Origin: an uncultured Lachnospiraceae bacterium
Lineage (GTDB): Bacteria > Bacillota > Clostridia > Lachnospirales > Lachnospiraceae
Direction of reading: 5' to 3'
Assembly: GCA_900317555.1 (NCBI GenBank)
Contig: ONHF01000018.1
Span: 1-51,441 of the forward strand
Length of the DNA: 51,441 nt
Shown here: piece by piece, positions 8,373-17,475 of the stretch
Layout of the letters: every line of letters begins with the position of its first letter
Position numbering within the stretch: position 1 is the stretch's first letter
Made by a program: the position numbers and the translations under genes
The notes under the pieces: model-generated
What the model saw: the letters and a program-made list of their open reading frames with translations, nothing else
What the model was told of the DNA's origin: nothing
Databases searched by the model: none

Positions 8373-9764
8373 TCAGTTCCTGCTCTCTGCATTCAGATCT
8401 CTAATCACCGCAGCGATCTGTTCCGCATACGCCCCGGCTTCCTCCATCGTACCCGCCTCGACACCGATCCGGATCACCGGCTCCGTGCCGGAAGGCCGCA
8501 CCAGAAGACTCCCGTCGTCTCCGAGCTTATCCGCAATCTCTGAAAGGAGGTTCTGCAGGCGGGGTGAGCTGAAAACCGCCTCTTTATCTGTAACTTCGAC
8601 CTTATCCTGCACCTGCGGATATACCAGCATCGTCTCTGCCAGCTCCGAGAGTTTCTTCTTTCTGGCCATCATGACCTGCATGACTTTCAAGCTCGTCAAA
8701 ACTCCATCTCCGGTTGTCGCATACTTGGAAAAGATGATGTGTCCGGTCTGCTCTCCGCCGATTCTGTAGCCGTACTTCTTCATCGCCTCGTAGACATACT
8801 TGTCTCCGACCTTCGTGCGGATATAGCTGATACCGTCCCGCTCGAGTGACTTGAACAGGCCGAAATTCGACTGTGCTGTCGCAACAACGGTGTTGTCGAT
8901 CAGTTTGCCGCGCTCCTTCATATATTTGCTGTACATGTACAGGATATGATCGCCGGTGACAACATTTCCCTTTTCATCTACTGCAAGGCAGCGGTCTGCG
9001 TCTCCGTCATAGGCAAAGCCGACGTCCAGCCGGTTTTCCACTACGAATCTCTGCAGGTTTTCAATATGGGTGGAACCGACGTTAAGGTTGATATTGAGTC
9101 CGTTCGGGCGGTCGCCGATCACATAGGTATCCGCGCCGAGCGCATTGAAAACCGCCTTGGCAATGGTCCAGGCGCCGCCGTTCGCGCAGTCGAGGCCGAC
9201 CTTTACGCCGCGGAAATCGTATACGCCAAGAGAAATCAGATAACCGATATAACGGTTACGTCCGGCGATATAATCGACGGTTGTTCCGATCCTGTCTCCC
9301 GCCGCGAAGGGAAGCTCTCTGTGATCTTCGCCGAAAACAAAAAGCTTTCCATCCAGATAATCTTCAATCAGATCGATGACTTCATCCGGCATCTTTTCAC
9401 CGAGATGATTCACCAGTTTGATGCCGTTGTCATAGAACGGATTGTGGCTCGCCGTAATCATGACACCGCAGTCAAAACGGTCGACGCGCGTAATATAAGA
9501 CACAGACGGCGTAGTCGTTACATGCAGAAGGTAGGCGTCCGCGCCGCTTGCCACGAGACCGCCGACCAGAGAATATTCGAACATGTAGCTGGAACGTCTT
9601 GTATCTTTGCCGATCACGATCCTTGCCGGCTCGTCAAAGCCCTGTCTGTGCTTGAGCTCTGTGCAGTACCAGCCGAGAAAACGTCCGATCCTGTATGCGT
9701 GATCCGCCGTCAGGTTTTTGCCGGCTTCTCCGCGGAAACCATCGGTGCCAAAATATCTACCCAT
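8373..9764 (-). CDS. glmM: Phosphoglucosamine mutase (alpha-D-phosphohexomutase family)
   Basis: The 463-residue protein carries all four phosphohexomutase signatures: GTDGFRG at the N-terminus, the phosphoserine loop TASHNP (Ser106), the metal loop DGDADR (253-258) and the phosphate-binding RPSGTEP near residue 430. The N-terminal sequence favours GlmM over phosphomannomutase. AGGGG lies 6 bases before the ATG. It overlaps the upstream GNAT gene by 8 bases. Its place in a surface-polymer operon, and the lack of any other hexose-phosphate mutase here, leave open a role in making mannose-1-phosphate for the GDP-mannose/fucose branch. Confidence 0.85.
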   Translation of the reverse strand: MGRYFGTDGFRGEAGKNLTADHAYRIGRFLGWYCTELKHRQGFDEPARIVIGKDTRRSSYMFEYSLVGGLVASGADAYLLHVTTTPSVSYITRVDRFDCGVMITASHNPFYDNGIKLVNHLGEKMPDEVIDLIEDYLDGKLFVFGEDHRELPFAAGDRIGTTVDYIAGRNRYIGYLISLGVYDFRGVKVGLDCANGGAWTIAKAVFNALGADTYVIGDRPNGLNINLNVGSTHIENLQRFVVENRLDVGFAYDGDADRCLAVDEKGNVVTGDHILYMYSKYMKERGKLIDNTVVATAQSNFGLFKSLERDGISYIRTKVGDKYVYEAMKKYGYRIGGEQTGHIIFSKYATTGDGVLTSLKVMQVMMARKKKLSELAETMLVYPQVQDKVEVTDKEAVFSSPRLQNLLSEIADKLGDDGSLLVRPSGTEPVIRIGVEAGTMEEAGAYAEQIAAVIRDLNAESRN

Positions 9765-10335
9765 CGGTGTCCCCTTTCAAATTGTAAATGTACAGAAGCT
9801 TACCGGGCTCTTTCCTCAAAAGGTGAAAGCCGCACTTTTCGAAGATCCTGCGGGAGGCCGTATTGTCCGGCAGGACTTCAGCAGTCAGCGTGCGGATACC
9901 GGATACGTTCCGCGCATGGGAAACCGCCATCTGTATCAGCAAAGTTCCGAGGCCCTTTCCCCGCTCCGAAGCGGCGACGCTGTAGCTGATTTCGGCTTTC
10001 TGTCCCGAGAGATCGAGCCGCAGCTGTGCGGCGGGAGTTGCAGCAGGCAGTACAGCTTCTGTCGAATCCGCTGCGGTTTGAGCTGTGCCCGGCTGCTCTG
10101 CCGCGCTGCTGCCAGCAGCCGGCATCCGCAGCAGAATGAACTGCTTTCTGCAGGGATCAGCCATAAGCTTCCGGAACCACTTCTCGTGTTCTTCATACGG
10201 GAAGGTGTCGTGGCCAAATGACCCTGCCCGCGTGACCGGATCCATCCGCCAGTCATATAGTAGCCTGCAGTCGGACGGCACGGCCTCACGCAGAAGATAT
10301 GTGGAACCTCTGTATTCTCTCGAACAGACGACCAT
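9757..10335 (-). CDS. GNAT N-acetyltransferase, sugar-modifying type
   Basis: This is a 192-residue GNAT protein. The WRMDPVTRAGSF and EEHEKWF blocks resemble PseH-like acetyltransferases that act on amino-sugar nucleotides. The acetyl-CoA loop RGKGLGTL (125-132) is intact. Residues 71-104 are an Ala/Pro/Ser/Thr-rich insertion not usual for the fold. ATG 10335 follows the stop of the GT4 gene by 2 bases with GAGGAAAA upstream; the longer frame to 10404 lies inside that gene. An N-acetyl step on an amino sugar of the polymer is plausible but not proven. Confidence 0.82.
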   Translation of the reverse strand: MVVCSREYRGSTYLLREAVPSDCRLLYDWRMDPVTRAGSFGHDTFPYEEHEKWFRKLMADPCRKQFILLRMPAAGSSAAEQPGTAQTAADSTEAVLPAATPAAQLRLDLSGQKAEISYSVAASERGKGLGTLLIQMAVSHARNVSGIRTLTAEVLPDNTASRRIFEKCGFHLLRKEPGKLLYIYNLKGDTDG

Positions 10336-10337
10336 AT

Positions 10338-11513
10338 CTAGTGGTTTTCCTCTCCGCAGACGGACGCATAAATCTTTTCTGTCTCGTCTGTCATCTTCTC
10401 CCAACTGTATTTGTTCAGGATAAATGCAGTCGATGCGTCTCTGTAAGCGTGCGCAACCTCCGGATGCTCCAGAAGGTACTGCAGCTTCTGCTTGAGGTCT
10501 TCGACGCTGCCCTGCCGGAAGGAAACGGCTTTGTCTTCGACGACTTCGATGTTTTCCTTGATATCGCTGACCAGGCAGCAGGTGCCGTAGCTCATTGCTT
10601 CAAGAAGACCGATGGACATGCCTTCGACGTCACTGGGCAGGACGAACAGATACGGGTTACTCTGCAGCTCCTCGAGAAGCTCGTCATGCACAAAGCCGGT
10701 CAGGATGATCCGCGGGTCTTCCGCTGCCATTCGTGTGATTTCGTCCATATATTCCTGTGCATTGCCGCTCATACCGGCAATCACAAGCTTTTTATCCGTC
10801 GGGATCTGACAGAAAGCCTCAATCAGGTAATGAATGCCCTTCTCGGGAACGATACGCGAGAGCGACAGGATATAGTCGTCTCCCTTCAGGCCATATTGCT
10901 TCGTAATGATTTCCGGCTCCAGATGATAGCCCTTGTCGATGCCGTTCGGAATAAAGAGGGTTTTTCTGCCATATTCCGAGAGGAAATACTCCTGCATGTT
11001 TCTGGACAAAACAATCAGCGCATCGGCATGTTTTGCCGCCGTGCGTTCTCCGGCTTTCAGCATGCGAGAAGCAAACTTTCCCCATTTCGCCCTCTGCCAG
11101 TCAAGGCCGTGGATCGTCGCGACGACAGGGATGCCGAACAGCTTCGGCAGCCACAGCATCAGGCACGGGCCTTCCGCGTGATAATGGATGACATCATAGT
11201 GCCCGAACAGGGCGCGGATCGTCGCAAGCGTGGAGTAAACAATCGCGTTCAGCTTGCTGCTCCTGAACGTAGGAATCGTCAGAATCCGGATTCCGCTGTA
11301 ATAGTGCCCGGGCATGCCCTTGATCTTCTCATAGTCTTTCGCATGCAGATGATAGCCGGACCGGTTATAGCACTCCACCGAGTATCCGCGGTCGCGCAGA
11401 CGTCTTGCCAGTTCCCAGACGACAATTTCAACGCCGCCTTCTCTGGACGGCACATGCTTCTGTCCGATCATGGCGATGCGTGTGGCGGATTTTTTGTTTT
11501 TACGAAATGACAT
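10338..11513 (-). CDS. Glycosyltransferase family 4 (GT-B retaining)
   Basis: The GT4 enzyme has 391 residues. The N-terminal IAMIGQKHVPSREGGVE block is typical of rhamnosyl/hexosyl transferases of this group. The donor-site EX7E motif is in EGMSIGLLE, and VPEKGIHYLIEAF is the standard GT4 core. The start is ATG 11513 with GAGG 6 bases upstream; a GTG at 11525 is less likely. It should add one sugar to the lipid-linked repeat in the cytoplasm; donor and acceptor cannot be read from sequence. Confidence 0.9.
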   Translation of the reverse strand: MSFRKNKKSATRIAMIGQKHVPSREGGVEIVVWELARRLRDRGYSVECYNRSGYHLHAKDYEKIKGMPGHYYSGIRILTIPTFRSSKLNAIVYSTLATIRALFGHYDVIHYHAEGPCLMLWLPKLFGIPVVATIHGLDWQRAKWGKFASRMLKAGERTAAKHADALIVLSRNMQEYFLSEYGRKTLFIPNGIDKGYHLEPEIITKQYGLKGDDYILSLSRIVPEKGIHYLIEAFCQIPTDKKLVIAGMSGNAQEYMDEITRMAAEDPRIILTGFVHDELLEELQSNPYLFVLPSDVEGMSIGLLEAMSYGTCCLVSDIKENIEVVEDKAVSFRQGSVEDLKQKLQYLLEHPEVAHAYRDASTAFILNKYSWEKMTDETEKIYASVCGEENH

Positions 11514-11544
11514 GCCAGACCTCACTGTTGCACTTTGTTCCGGA

Positions 11545-12690
11545 TCAGGAAATTCCCCGCTCTTTCATACTTGCGATCGTTCTGCGGAAAGCCTCTTCGA
11601 GGCCGACCGCAGGTTTCCAGCCAAGCACCATCAGCTTATGGCTGTCCAGCGTCAGCTTCGTGTCCGCGGCGTACCCGTAAACATTTTCTTTCGGGATATC
11701 ATATGTCACACGGATTTTCCGGCCGCTGACGCCTTCCGCGATTCTTTCGGCTACAAGCTGTGCCATACCGGCAATCGTCGTGTGTGCCGCCTCGTTACAT
11801 ACATTGTAAGCGGAGGCGTCCTGTCCTGCCACAAGAATTGTCAGAAGTCCCAGCACCATGTCTCTCGTGTAGCAGTAATTGCCCTCCGAGAGGCCCTTTG
11901 TATGCAAAACAATGTCTTCGCCGTGCAAAGCACTCTTCGCAAACTGCGCAAAAACTCTGCCCTCCCAGGGAAGTGTCCCCGCTCCAAACGTCTGGGCGAG
12001 CCTTGCGACTCTTGTCCGAAGGCCGTATTCTGCATGGTAAGCAACACAGAGGTTTTCACACATCCGTTTACTGAGAGGATAGTTGCTCCGCACCTTCATG
12101 GGATCAACGAAGCCGCCGCGCTCCTCAGAAGCTCTCGTGTCCTGTCCGTAGACGCTCATGTCGCCATAGGCTTCCATTGAAGATATGTACAGAAAAACCG
12201 GCTGCTGCTCGTCTTTAGAGGTACCCGCCATAGCTGCATCGAGCAGCCTCGTAGTTCCTTCGATCGCGGAACGGATCGTCTCAACCGGTCTGGAAACCAT
12301 CACTCTGGATGTCGTCACAGCCGCGCAGTGGATAATGTAGTCGAGACGGCCGCCGGAAATTTCCTGTACCTTTTCGTTGAAATCCGGGGCTGTGATATCC
12401 GAAAGGACCGGAAAAAGATCTTTCCGCCCCCACAGCTCTCCATATACGGTCTTTGCCTTCTCCTCGCTGCGGATCACCGGCAGAATACGCATTCCGTAGT
12501 TTTTTGTACGGTTGATGCAGGCCAGCGCTTTCACAAGGACAGAGCCGACCAGCCCTGTCGCGCCTGTGATCAGGAACGTACGCCCTGTAAGCTTGTCCCT
12601 GTTGTCAAGGACAAGCGGACTTTCCGCAATAATCTGCAGATCTTCCTGCAGAGTGTGATCGTTTGGAGCTTCCGGAGAATTCATGTTCAT
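11545..12690 (-). CDS. NAD-dependent epimerase/dehydratase (extended SDR), nucleotide-sugar type
   Basis: This is a 381-residue extended short-chain dehydrogenase. The coenzyme loop is GATGLVGS near residue 40 and the catalytic Tyr/Lys are in NYPLSKR. YISSMEAYG supplies the catalytic Ser strand. ATG 12690 has GAGG at 8-base spacing; ATG 12720 is possible but lacks a site. It likely epimerises or dehydrates an NDP-sugar used by the neighbouring transferases. A roughly 30-residue N-terminal lead before the Rossmann fold is unusual for plain GalE-type enzymes. Confidence 0.85.
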   Translation of the reverse strand: MNMNSPEAPNDHTLQEDLQIIAESPLVLDNRDKLTGRTFLITGATGLVGSVLVKALACINRTKNYGMRILPVIRSEEKAKTVYGELWGRKDLFPVLSDITAPDFNEKVQEISGGRLDYIIHCAAVTTSRVMVSRPVETIRSAIEGTTRLLDAAMAGTSKDEQQPVFLYISSMEAYGDMSVYGQDTRASEERGGFVDPMKVRSNYPLSKRMCENLCVAYHAEYGLRTRVARLAQTFGAGTLPWEGRVFAQFAKSALHGEDIVLHTKGLSEGNYCYTRDMVLGLLTILVAGQDASAYNVCNEAAHTTIAGMAQLVAERIAEGVSGRKIRVTYDIPKENVYGYAADTKLTLDSHKLMVLGWKPAVGLEEAFRRTIASMKERGIS

Positions 12691-12752
12691 CTTGACAACC
12701 TCGAAAAAATTCACAGGCATCTTTCTGTGTCCAGTATGCCATCGCGCGGCAT

Positions 12753-13865
12753 TTACGCCTGCGCGATCAGGAAACGCCGGAGTGCCGCGGTAAGCTTCTT
12801 TCCATGTTTGCGCCAGCAGCCGGCCAGAAGGAGGACAAGCAGTCCGTTCAGGAGCGATACTGCGACATAAACCGTCATCCGGAGCCTTCCGGAGTAATGC
12901 TCCGGCGGCAAAACATTGTTGATATGCTGCGCGAAATATAAATGCGAGAAGTAAAGCGCCGTGCTGTATTTCGCGCAGAACTGTGTCATTTTCGCGGCGG
13001 CCGGCTTATCGAACAGGCCGCTCCCGGATCCCTGTCCGCTGAACGTAAGGATGACCGCGATCTGCAGCAGAAAGATATAGAAATAATCCGCGGTCGAAGG
13101 ATCTTCTTTATACATGTAAAAAATCACGGCTGTATAAATGCCGGTTCCTGCAAGCCGGATCAGGATATGCGAGGGTTTTGTCAAGCGAAGCATCCGCAGC
13201 CTGGCCGCGGCGTAAAATGCGACAACACCCAGGCAGAGCTCTGCCATCGCGCGCAGATCTCCTTTATATACGAGTCCGGTCCATTCCACCGGGTCCCTCG
13301 GATGTCCGAATGTCCGGCAGAGGTAGCCCAGAAGGAACATCGCCGTAAGCGGTGCCCCGATATGCACCATAAAATTCTTATGCCGCCGGATCAGAGGGTA
13401 CAGCACCGCCATGCAAAGCAGCATCGCGGACAGATACCACATGCAGCCGTCGATGCCGCCTGTAAAGATACCGCTCATCTTGATCAGCGACAGCTCGAAG
13501 AAATACTTGCCGAAATCATGCAGAACATGCCGCAGTCCCGGGAAACCAAAGCCCTCGATCAGGAAAAACCCGATGAACCAGGCAATCAGATATTCAGGCA
13601 GGAACGCCCTGATCTTGCGGAGAAGGAAATGATAGGTTTCGGTTCCAAGCGTCGCCCGTGTCACGCCGGTGCTTTGCCTCCGCTCTGCCCGCAGAATCGA
13701 CGCCATCATCAGATATCCGGATACGATGAAGAAAAACTCCACGGCAAGCGAGCCGCCCAGAAACAGACAGTTTTCGTCTCCCAGCACATATCTGGAATGA
13801 TGCAGCATAATGATAACCGCAAATACAAAGCGAAGAAAATCCACTTCGCGGTTGCGCTGTTCCAT
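12753..13865 (-). CDS. Acyltransferase 3 family membrane O-acyltransferase
   Basis: The integral membrane protein has 370 residues and about ten spans. The N-terminal EVDFLRFVFAVIIMLHH block contains the Arg/His pattern of OafA/WecH-type acyltransferases, and FFFIVSGYLM follows as usual. GGAG lies 5 bases before ATG 13865. Such proteins move an acyl group, often acetyl, onto sugars of surface polymers at the membrane. The gene lies inside the glycopolymer operon. Confidence 0.9.
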   Translation of the reverse strand: MEQRNREVDFLRFVFAVIIMLHHSRYVLGDENCLFLGGSLAVEFFFIVSGYLMMASILRAERRQSTGVTRATLGTETYHFLLRKIRAFLPEYLIAWFIGFFLIEGFGFPGLRHVLHDFGKYFFELSLIKMSGIFTGGIDGCMWYLSAMLLCMAVLYPLIRRHKNFMVHIGAPLTAMFLLGYLCRTFGHPRDPVEWTGLVYKGDLRAMAELCLGVVAFYAAARLRMLRLTKPSHILIRLAGTGIYTAVIFYMYKEDPSTADYFYIFLLQIAVILTFSGQGSGSGLFDKPAAAKMTQFCAKYSTALYFSHLYFAQHINNVLPPEHYSGRLRMTVYVAVSLLNGLLVLLLAGCWRKHGKKLTAALRRFLIAQA

Positions 13866-13927
13866 ACAATCTCCAATCCGGCAGCTGCGGCAGACCGCGC
13901 CGCCGATGCGTTTTTGCGTCCCGGCGC

Positions 13928-15274
13928 TTATGCTTTCTGCAGCCACTGCAGAGTGACGTCAGCGATTCGCTCCTGCGCATGGCCGTCGTCCATGCAGCCT
14001 TTATCGGAGAGGAACTCCGTGACCTTCTTCTGGTACACATCGTCGTTGAACGAAAGAATGTGATCAACAAGCTCCGATGTATCCGTGGCAACCGGGAACG
14101 GCGTGTCCTCAAGCTTGAAGTAAAAACCGCGTTCGTTGTTATAGTCTTCTATATCCATCGCGAAGATAAAGCCGGGTCTGCGCATCAGGACATAATCATA
14201 AATCCAGGATGAATAATCGGTGATGCCAACCTCTGTAATCGCAAGCAGCTCCTGCATGTCCGGATATTTGGTCACATCGATGACTTCATCGGAGCGGACG
14301 GTGTTTTTGCCGGCTTCGTTCTTCTTGTCGTTGTCGTGGTAACGAAGAAGCAGGCACCACTTTCCGCCAAAGCGCTCCGAAAGCGCCTTTACGACTGCGC
14401 GCGCGTGCAGGTCATAGACTGCGAAATTATGATTGTCGCGGAACGTCGGCGCGTACAGCGCGAAATGAATATCCTCCGGCAGATCATAGTCCCTGATGAA
14501 GCGGCCGCGCAGGTACGCTCTCGTCTTTTCATAGTTCGGGAAGAAAATGTCGTTTCTTGCGTGTCCAAGCTTCAGGATCGGTGTTTCCTTCCAGAACGTC
14601 TCACGGAAAACACCGTCCTCGAACGTCGAATTTGAAATGCACTCGGTCGTCAGGCGCCCCATCCGCATTGCCGCAACCGGCCACGACATGTTCGTATTGT
14701 AATGCGCGATGTCAAAGCGCTTGATGCCAAGGCTCCCGTGCCATGTCTGTACGATATGCTGCTCCTTTTTGGTCGGGAACGGATAGAACTTGTCACCGAG
14801 CAGGGAATTGATGTATATCACCCTCGAGGACGCAGCGGCGTGGAAGTATTCGTAGGAGTTTGTTTTGACGAAATGAACGTGCTGATCGATATATTCCTGC
14901 AGCTCTTTGACCCTCGGGTCTTTCCGGTCCAGCGTGCCGCAGTCGCGGGCAAGGATCTCCTGCGCGCCGATGGACGCGGTTTCCGGTGAAGTGACGCTCC
15001 AGTACAGCTCCACATCCGCTTTCCTTCGGATGATTTCCTCGCTGATATATTTCATGTTGCAGGAAACGCTGTGGTTGAACGGCAGGAACATGATCTGGTT
15101 CGGAACCACTTTGACATGCGGCCACATGACAGAACGGGCGAGATACCCGATCTTGCGGTCGAGCCACGTATTAAACTGTTTAAAACAGTTTCCGAGACGT
15201 TTCAACGTCTTGCCTTCCACCATGACGTGCGGCAGAGATTTGAATTTCTTTTTAAGTACGCGTAAAACCAGCAT
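13928..15274 (-). CDS. CDP-glycerol glycerophosphotransferase family protein (TagB/TagF type)
   Basis: This 448-residue, membrane-associated GT-B-like transferase adds glycerol-phosphate from CDP-glycerol to a lipid-linked acceptor. Family marks are QTWHGSLGIKR, YAPTFRD, LLRYHDND and GITDYSSWIYDYVLMRRP. AAGGA precedes ATG 15274. It is the strongest indicator that the polymer is teichoic-acid-like. Primase (TagB) and polymerase (TagF) activities cannot be told apart here, and no gene for CDP-glycerol synthesis (TagD) lies in the window. Confidence 0.9.
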   Translation of the reverse strand: MLVLRVLKKKFKSLPHVMVEGKTLKRLGNCFKQFNTWLDRKIGYLARSVMWPHVKVVPNQIMFLPFNHSVSCNMKYISEEIIRRKADVELYWSVTSPETASIGAQEILARDCGTLDRKDPRVKELQEYIDQHVHFVKTNSYEYFHAAASSRVIYINSLLGDKFYPFPTKKEQHIVQTWHGSLGIKRFDIAHYNTNMSWPVAAMRMGRLTTECISNSTFEDGVFRETFWKETPILKLGHARNDIFFPNYEKTRAYLRGRFIRDYDLPEDIHFALYAPTFRDNHNFAVYDLHARAVVKALSERFGGKWCLLLRYHDNDKKNEAGKNTVRSDEVIDVTKYPDMQELLAITEVGITDYSSWIYDYVLMRRPGFIFAMDIEDYNNERGFYFKLEDTPFPVATDTSELVDHILSFNDDVYQKKVTEFLSDKGCMDDGHAQERIADVTLQWLQKA

Positions 15275-15285
15275 TGTTTTTCCTT

Positions 15286-15699
15286 CTATTGTGCGTATTG
15301 AAAAGGCTCCTTGACAAAAGTCTGCACCGCGCCGTGCCCGTCCTCATCGCAGACGGTCCGGATATGATGCGTTTCAGGGTCAATGGTTGTCGTCCAGGTT
15401 CCGCCGCCCCGGCAGATGCCGCAGATACGGCCATCCTCTCCGGGCGTTCTGCCAAAACATTCCGTGTAGGACTCCCGCAGCAGCTTTTCGTAGTCGACGT
15501 CGTCTTCGCGGCCGCCGTTTGCAGAGAGCGCTGCCTCGACTTTATGCGTGTACGTGTATTCGAGCACCCGCCTTGCCTTTTCGCAGGTTTCCAGACGGTA
15601 CTTTCGCATATAACCCGGATACCAGAGCGCGAACAGAACGCAGAGAATCAGAGAGGCTGCCGCCACGGCAATAAGCCGCAGCTTATAGCCCGAACGCAT
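15286..15699 (-). CDS. Small membrane-anchored extracytoplasmic protein, unknown function
   Basis: The protein has 137 residues, with a single N-terminal span (about 8-27, IAVAAASLILCVLFALWYP) and an external domain of about 105 residues. The domain contains a helix (CEKARRVLEYTYTHK) and four further Cys residues, including a CGIC pair followed by a Gly-rich stretch. I do not recognise a family. The layout (short basic N-terminus, span, then a long helix) recalls pilin-like proteins, but no prepilin cleavage site is clear. AAGGAG sits 7 bases before ATG 15699, and the gene overlaps the end of the cytidylyltransferase gene by 17 bases, so it is a genuine operon member. Confidence 0.75.
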   Translation of the reverse strand: MRSGYKLRLIAVAAASLILCVLFALWYPGYMRKYRLETCEKARRVLEYTYTHKVEAALSANGGREDDVDYEKLLRESYTECFGRTPGEDGRICGICRGGGTWTTTIDPETHHIRTVCDEDGHGAVQTFVKEPFQYAQ

Positions 15700-16429
15700 T
15701 GGAGCTCTCCTTTGCGGTGACGATCGCCTTGAAGATGTAGTAGTCAATCGGCGTTGTGATCTTGATGTTCTCGGTTCGGCCTTCGACAGTATAAAGCTTC
15801 TTCCCGAAGTAGCGCATCAGATTCGCCGAATCAATAAAGTCATTTCTGCCTTCATCAATCGCTTTGTTATGGCATTCCAGAAGATCGTCGACGAAGAACG
15901 TCTGCGGTGCTTTCGCGAGCTGGCATTGTTTCCTGTCAAGGATGGTGCCGAGCTCTCTCGTCTCATGGATGTCCGGATTCGCTTCCCTGTCCAGAATCAC
16001 GGTTTCAATCGCCGGCGTCACGGTAATCGCGCTGCCGTTGATGCGGCAGCATTTGATGTTTTCCGTGATGGTCGCAGGATCAACAAGCGGGCGGACACCG
16101 TCGTGTACAAGGACGACCGAGTTGGTGTCCGGATCAAGCTCGTGAATCTTGACAAGCCCGTTATAGATCGATTCCTGGCCGGTCGCGCCGCCGCGGACAA
16201 TAGACTTCACCTTTGTGATGTGAAATTTCGCGCAGAGCTTCCAGAGCTTTTCGATATATCCGTCGAGACACGAAATGACAATGGAGTCAATATAATCGTG
16301 GTTTTCGAATTTTTCAAGGGTATAGATGATGATCGGCTTGCCGTACAGCTCGAGGAACTGTTTGGGCACACCGCCGGCATGCATTCTCTTGCCGGTACCG
16401 CCGGCAAATATCAAGGCCACATTACTCAT
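15683..16429 (-). CDS. IspD/TarI-family cytidylyltransferase
   Basis: The 248-residue nucleotidyltransferase makes a CDP-activated alcohol phosphate from CTP. The CTP loop AGGTGKRM lies at 9-16, with VHDGVRPLV and the C-terminal ENIKITTPIDY block. Such proteins are often labelled IspD (methylerythritol-phosphate pathway). Its position directly after licD in a glycopolymer operon instead favours a TarI-like role making CDP-ribitol or another CDP-polyol for the polymer. No TarJ-type reductase is nearby, so the substrate is open. AAGGAG precedes ATG 16429 by 8 bases. Confidence 0.85.
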   Translation of the reverse strand: MSNVALIFAGGTGKRMHAGGVPKQFLELYGKPIIIYTLEKFENHDYIDSIVISCLDGYIEKLWKLCAKFHITKVKSIVRGGATGQESIYNGLVKIHELDPDTNSVVLVHDGVRPLVDPATITENIKCCRINGSAITVTPAIETVILDREANPDIHETRELGTILDRKQCQLAKAPQTFFVDDLLECHNKAIDEGRNDFIDSANLMRYFGKKLYTVEGRTENIKITTPIDYYIFKAIVTAKESSNAFGL

Positions 16430-16475
16430 GCCAAAGTCTCCTTATGAATCAGGTTCTGCGCGGACTTCGCCGCTT

Positions 16476-17453
16476 TCAGCTTCGTCCGCGATCTGTGATA
16501 CCCGCGCTTTGCGCAGGGTTGTCCGTATTCTGCGCATGCAGATAAAACGGCGCGAAGAACACATGCTTCTCCCTGTCCGCTTCTTCCGGTATCTTCCTGT
16601 AATCGCCGTACAGTCTTTTCAGGTACAGATCGTACCCTTTGGAAACGAAGACTTTCATATCATCGTACTGCACCGGAATACCCTCACAGATATCTTCGCG
16701 TCTGTACAACTCGCCGTAAAAGTGTCCGCGGCCTGCGGGAATCGTAACATAGCGGCTGCTGCCGTCATGGCAGCGGCTGTACCAGCGGTCGGACCAGCGG
16801 ATCCATGTGTCAAGCGAAGCAAACGAAAGAAGTGCCCCGAGAACAATTTTCGTTCGGAAAGTCCGGATATACTCTTTCCGCCTGTCAGCATCACCCTCCG
16901 CGGTCTTCGCTAGTTCCATCAGCTCTTTTCTGTCACGGAAAAACTTCCGGCACGACTGCGCAAAACCGAAAGCCATGCAGCCGAAGCCGTGGATATTCCG
17001 GAGGAACGCGTTGTTGTAAGTGTTCTCGATGACGAAGATATCAATAAAAGCGCCGCACTCGGGGTTGTGAAAATCTTCCCTTGTGCGCACGCTCGTCCCC
17101 TTTAATAATACGCGGGAGAGCAGAAGGCCGTAGCCTGCCGTTTCCTCCGGTGTATGCACCCAGTACTTTGTCCCGAATTCCTGCCGGAAAACCTGAACAA
17201 ACCGGTCGTGATCCTCCCGCGGCATGTTGATGTCGATGTCGTCATCCCACGGAATGAAGCCGTGATGCCGGATGGCGCCAAGCGCGCTGCCGCCGCCGAG
17301 GAAATATCGGAGATGATGTTTTGCGCAGACCGAAATAATATCCCGCAGAATGCCGTTCAGCGTTTTCTGCAGGTCAAGGAGCTGCTCATCCGTCAAAACA
17401 ACAGCGCCCTCCGGCTGTATATGCTTGAAAACTTCGAGCGTTGATAGACTCAT
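16476..17453 (-). CDS. LicD family phosphotransferase
   Basis: The protein has 325 residues. The nucleotidyltransferase-fold core is clear: FLGGGSALGAIRHHG at 51-65 and the metal-binding PWDDDID at 68-74. LicD proteins transfer phosphocholine or another phospho-alcohol from a CDP-linked donor onto glycans. The neighbouring IspD/TarI-like enzyme could make that donor. No choline kinase (LicA) or LicC-type gene is seen, so choline is not established. Confidence 0.9.
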   Translation of the reverse strand: MSLSTLEVFKHIQPEGAVVLTDEQLLDLQKTLNGILRDIISVCAKHHLRYFLGGGSALGAIRHHGFIPWDDDIDINMPREDHDRFVQVFRQEFGTKYWVHTPEETAGYGLLLSRVLLKGTSVRTREDFHNPECGAFIDIFVIENTYNNAFLRNIHGFGCMAFGFAQSCRKFFRDRKELMELAKTAEGDADRRKEYIRTFRTKIVLGALLSFASLDTWIRWSDRWYSRCHDGSSRYVTIPAGRGHFYGELYRREDICEGIPVQYDDMKVFVSKGYDLYLKRLYGDYRKIPEEADREKHVFFAPFYLHAQNTDNPAQSAGITDRGRS

Positions 17454-17475
17454 ACGTCACTTCCGGCTCTGCGCG

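Noticed and set aside
10299-11510. 403-codon open frame antisense to the GT4 gene
   Set aside because: Shadow frame of a gene with clear GT4 motifs.
15683-16429. Housekeeping IspD of isoprenoid synthesis
   Set aside because: Not excluded by sequence, but the licD neighbour and operon position favour a polymer role, so the gene symbol was withheld.
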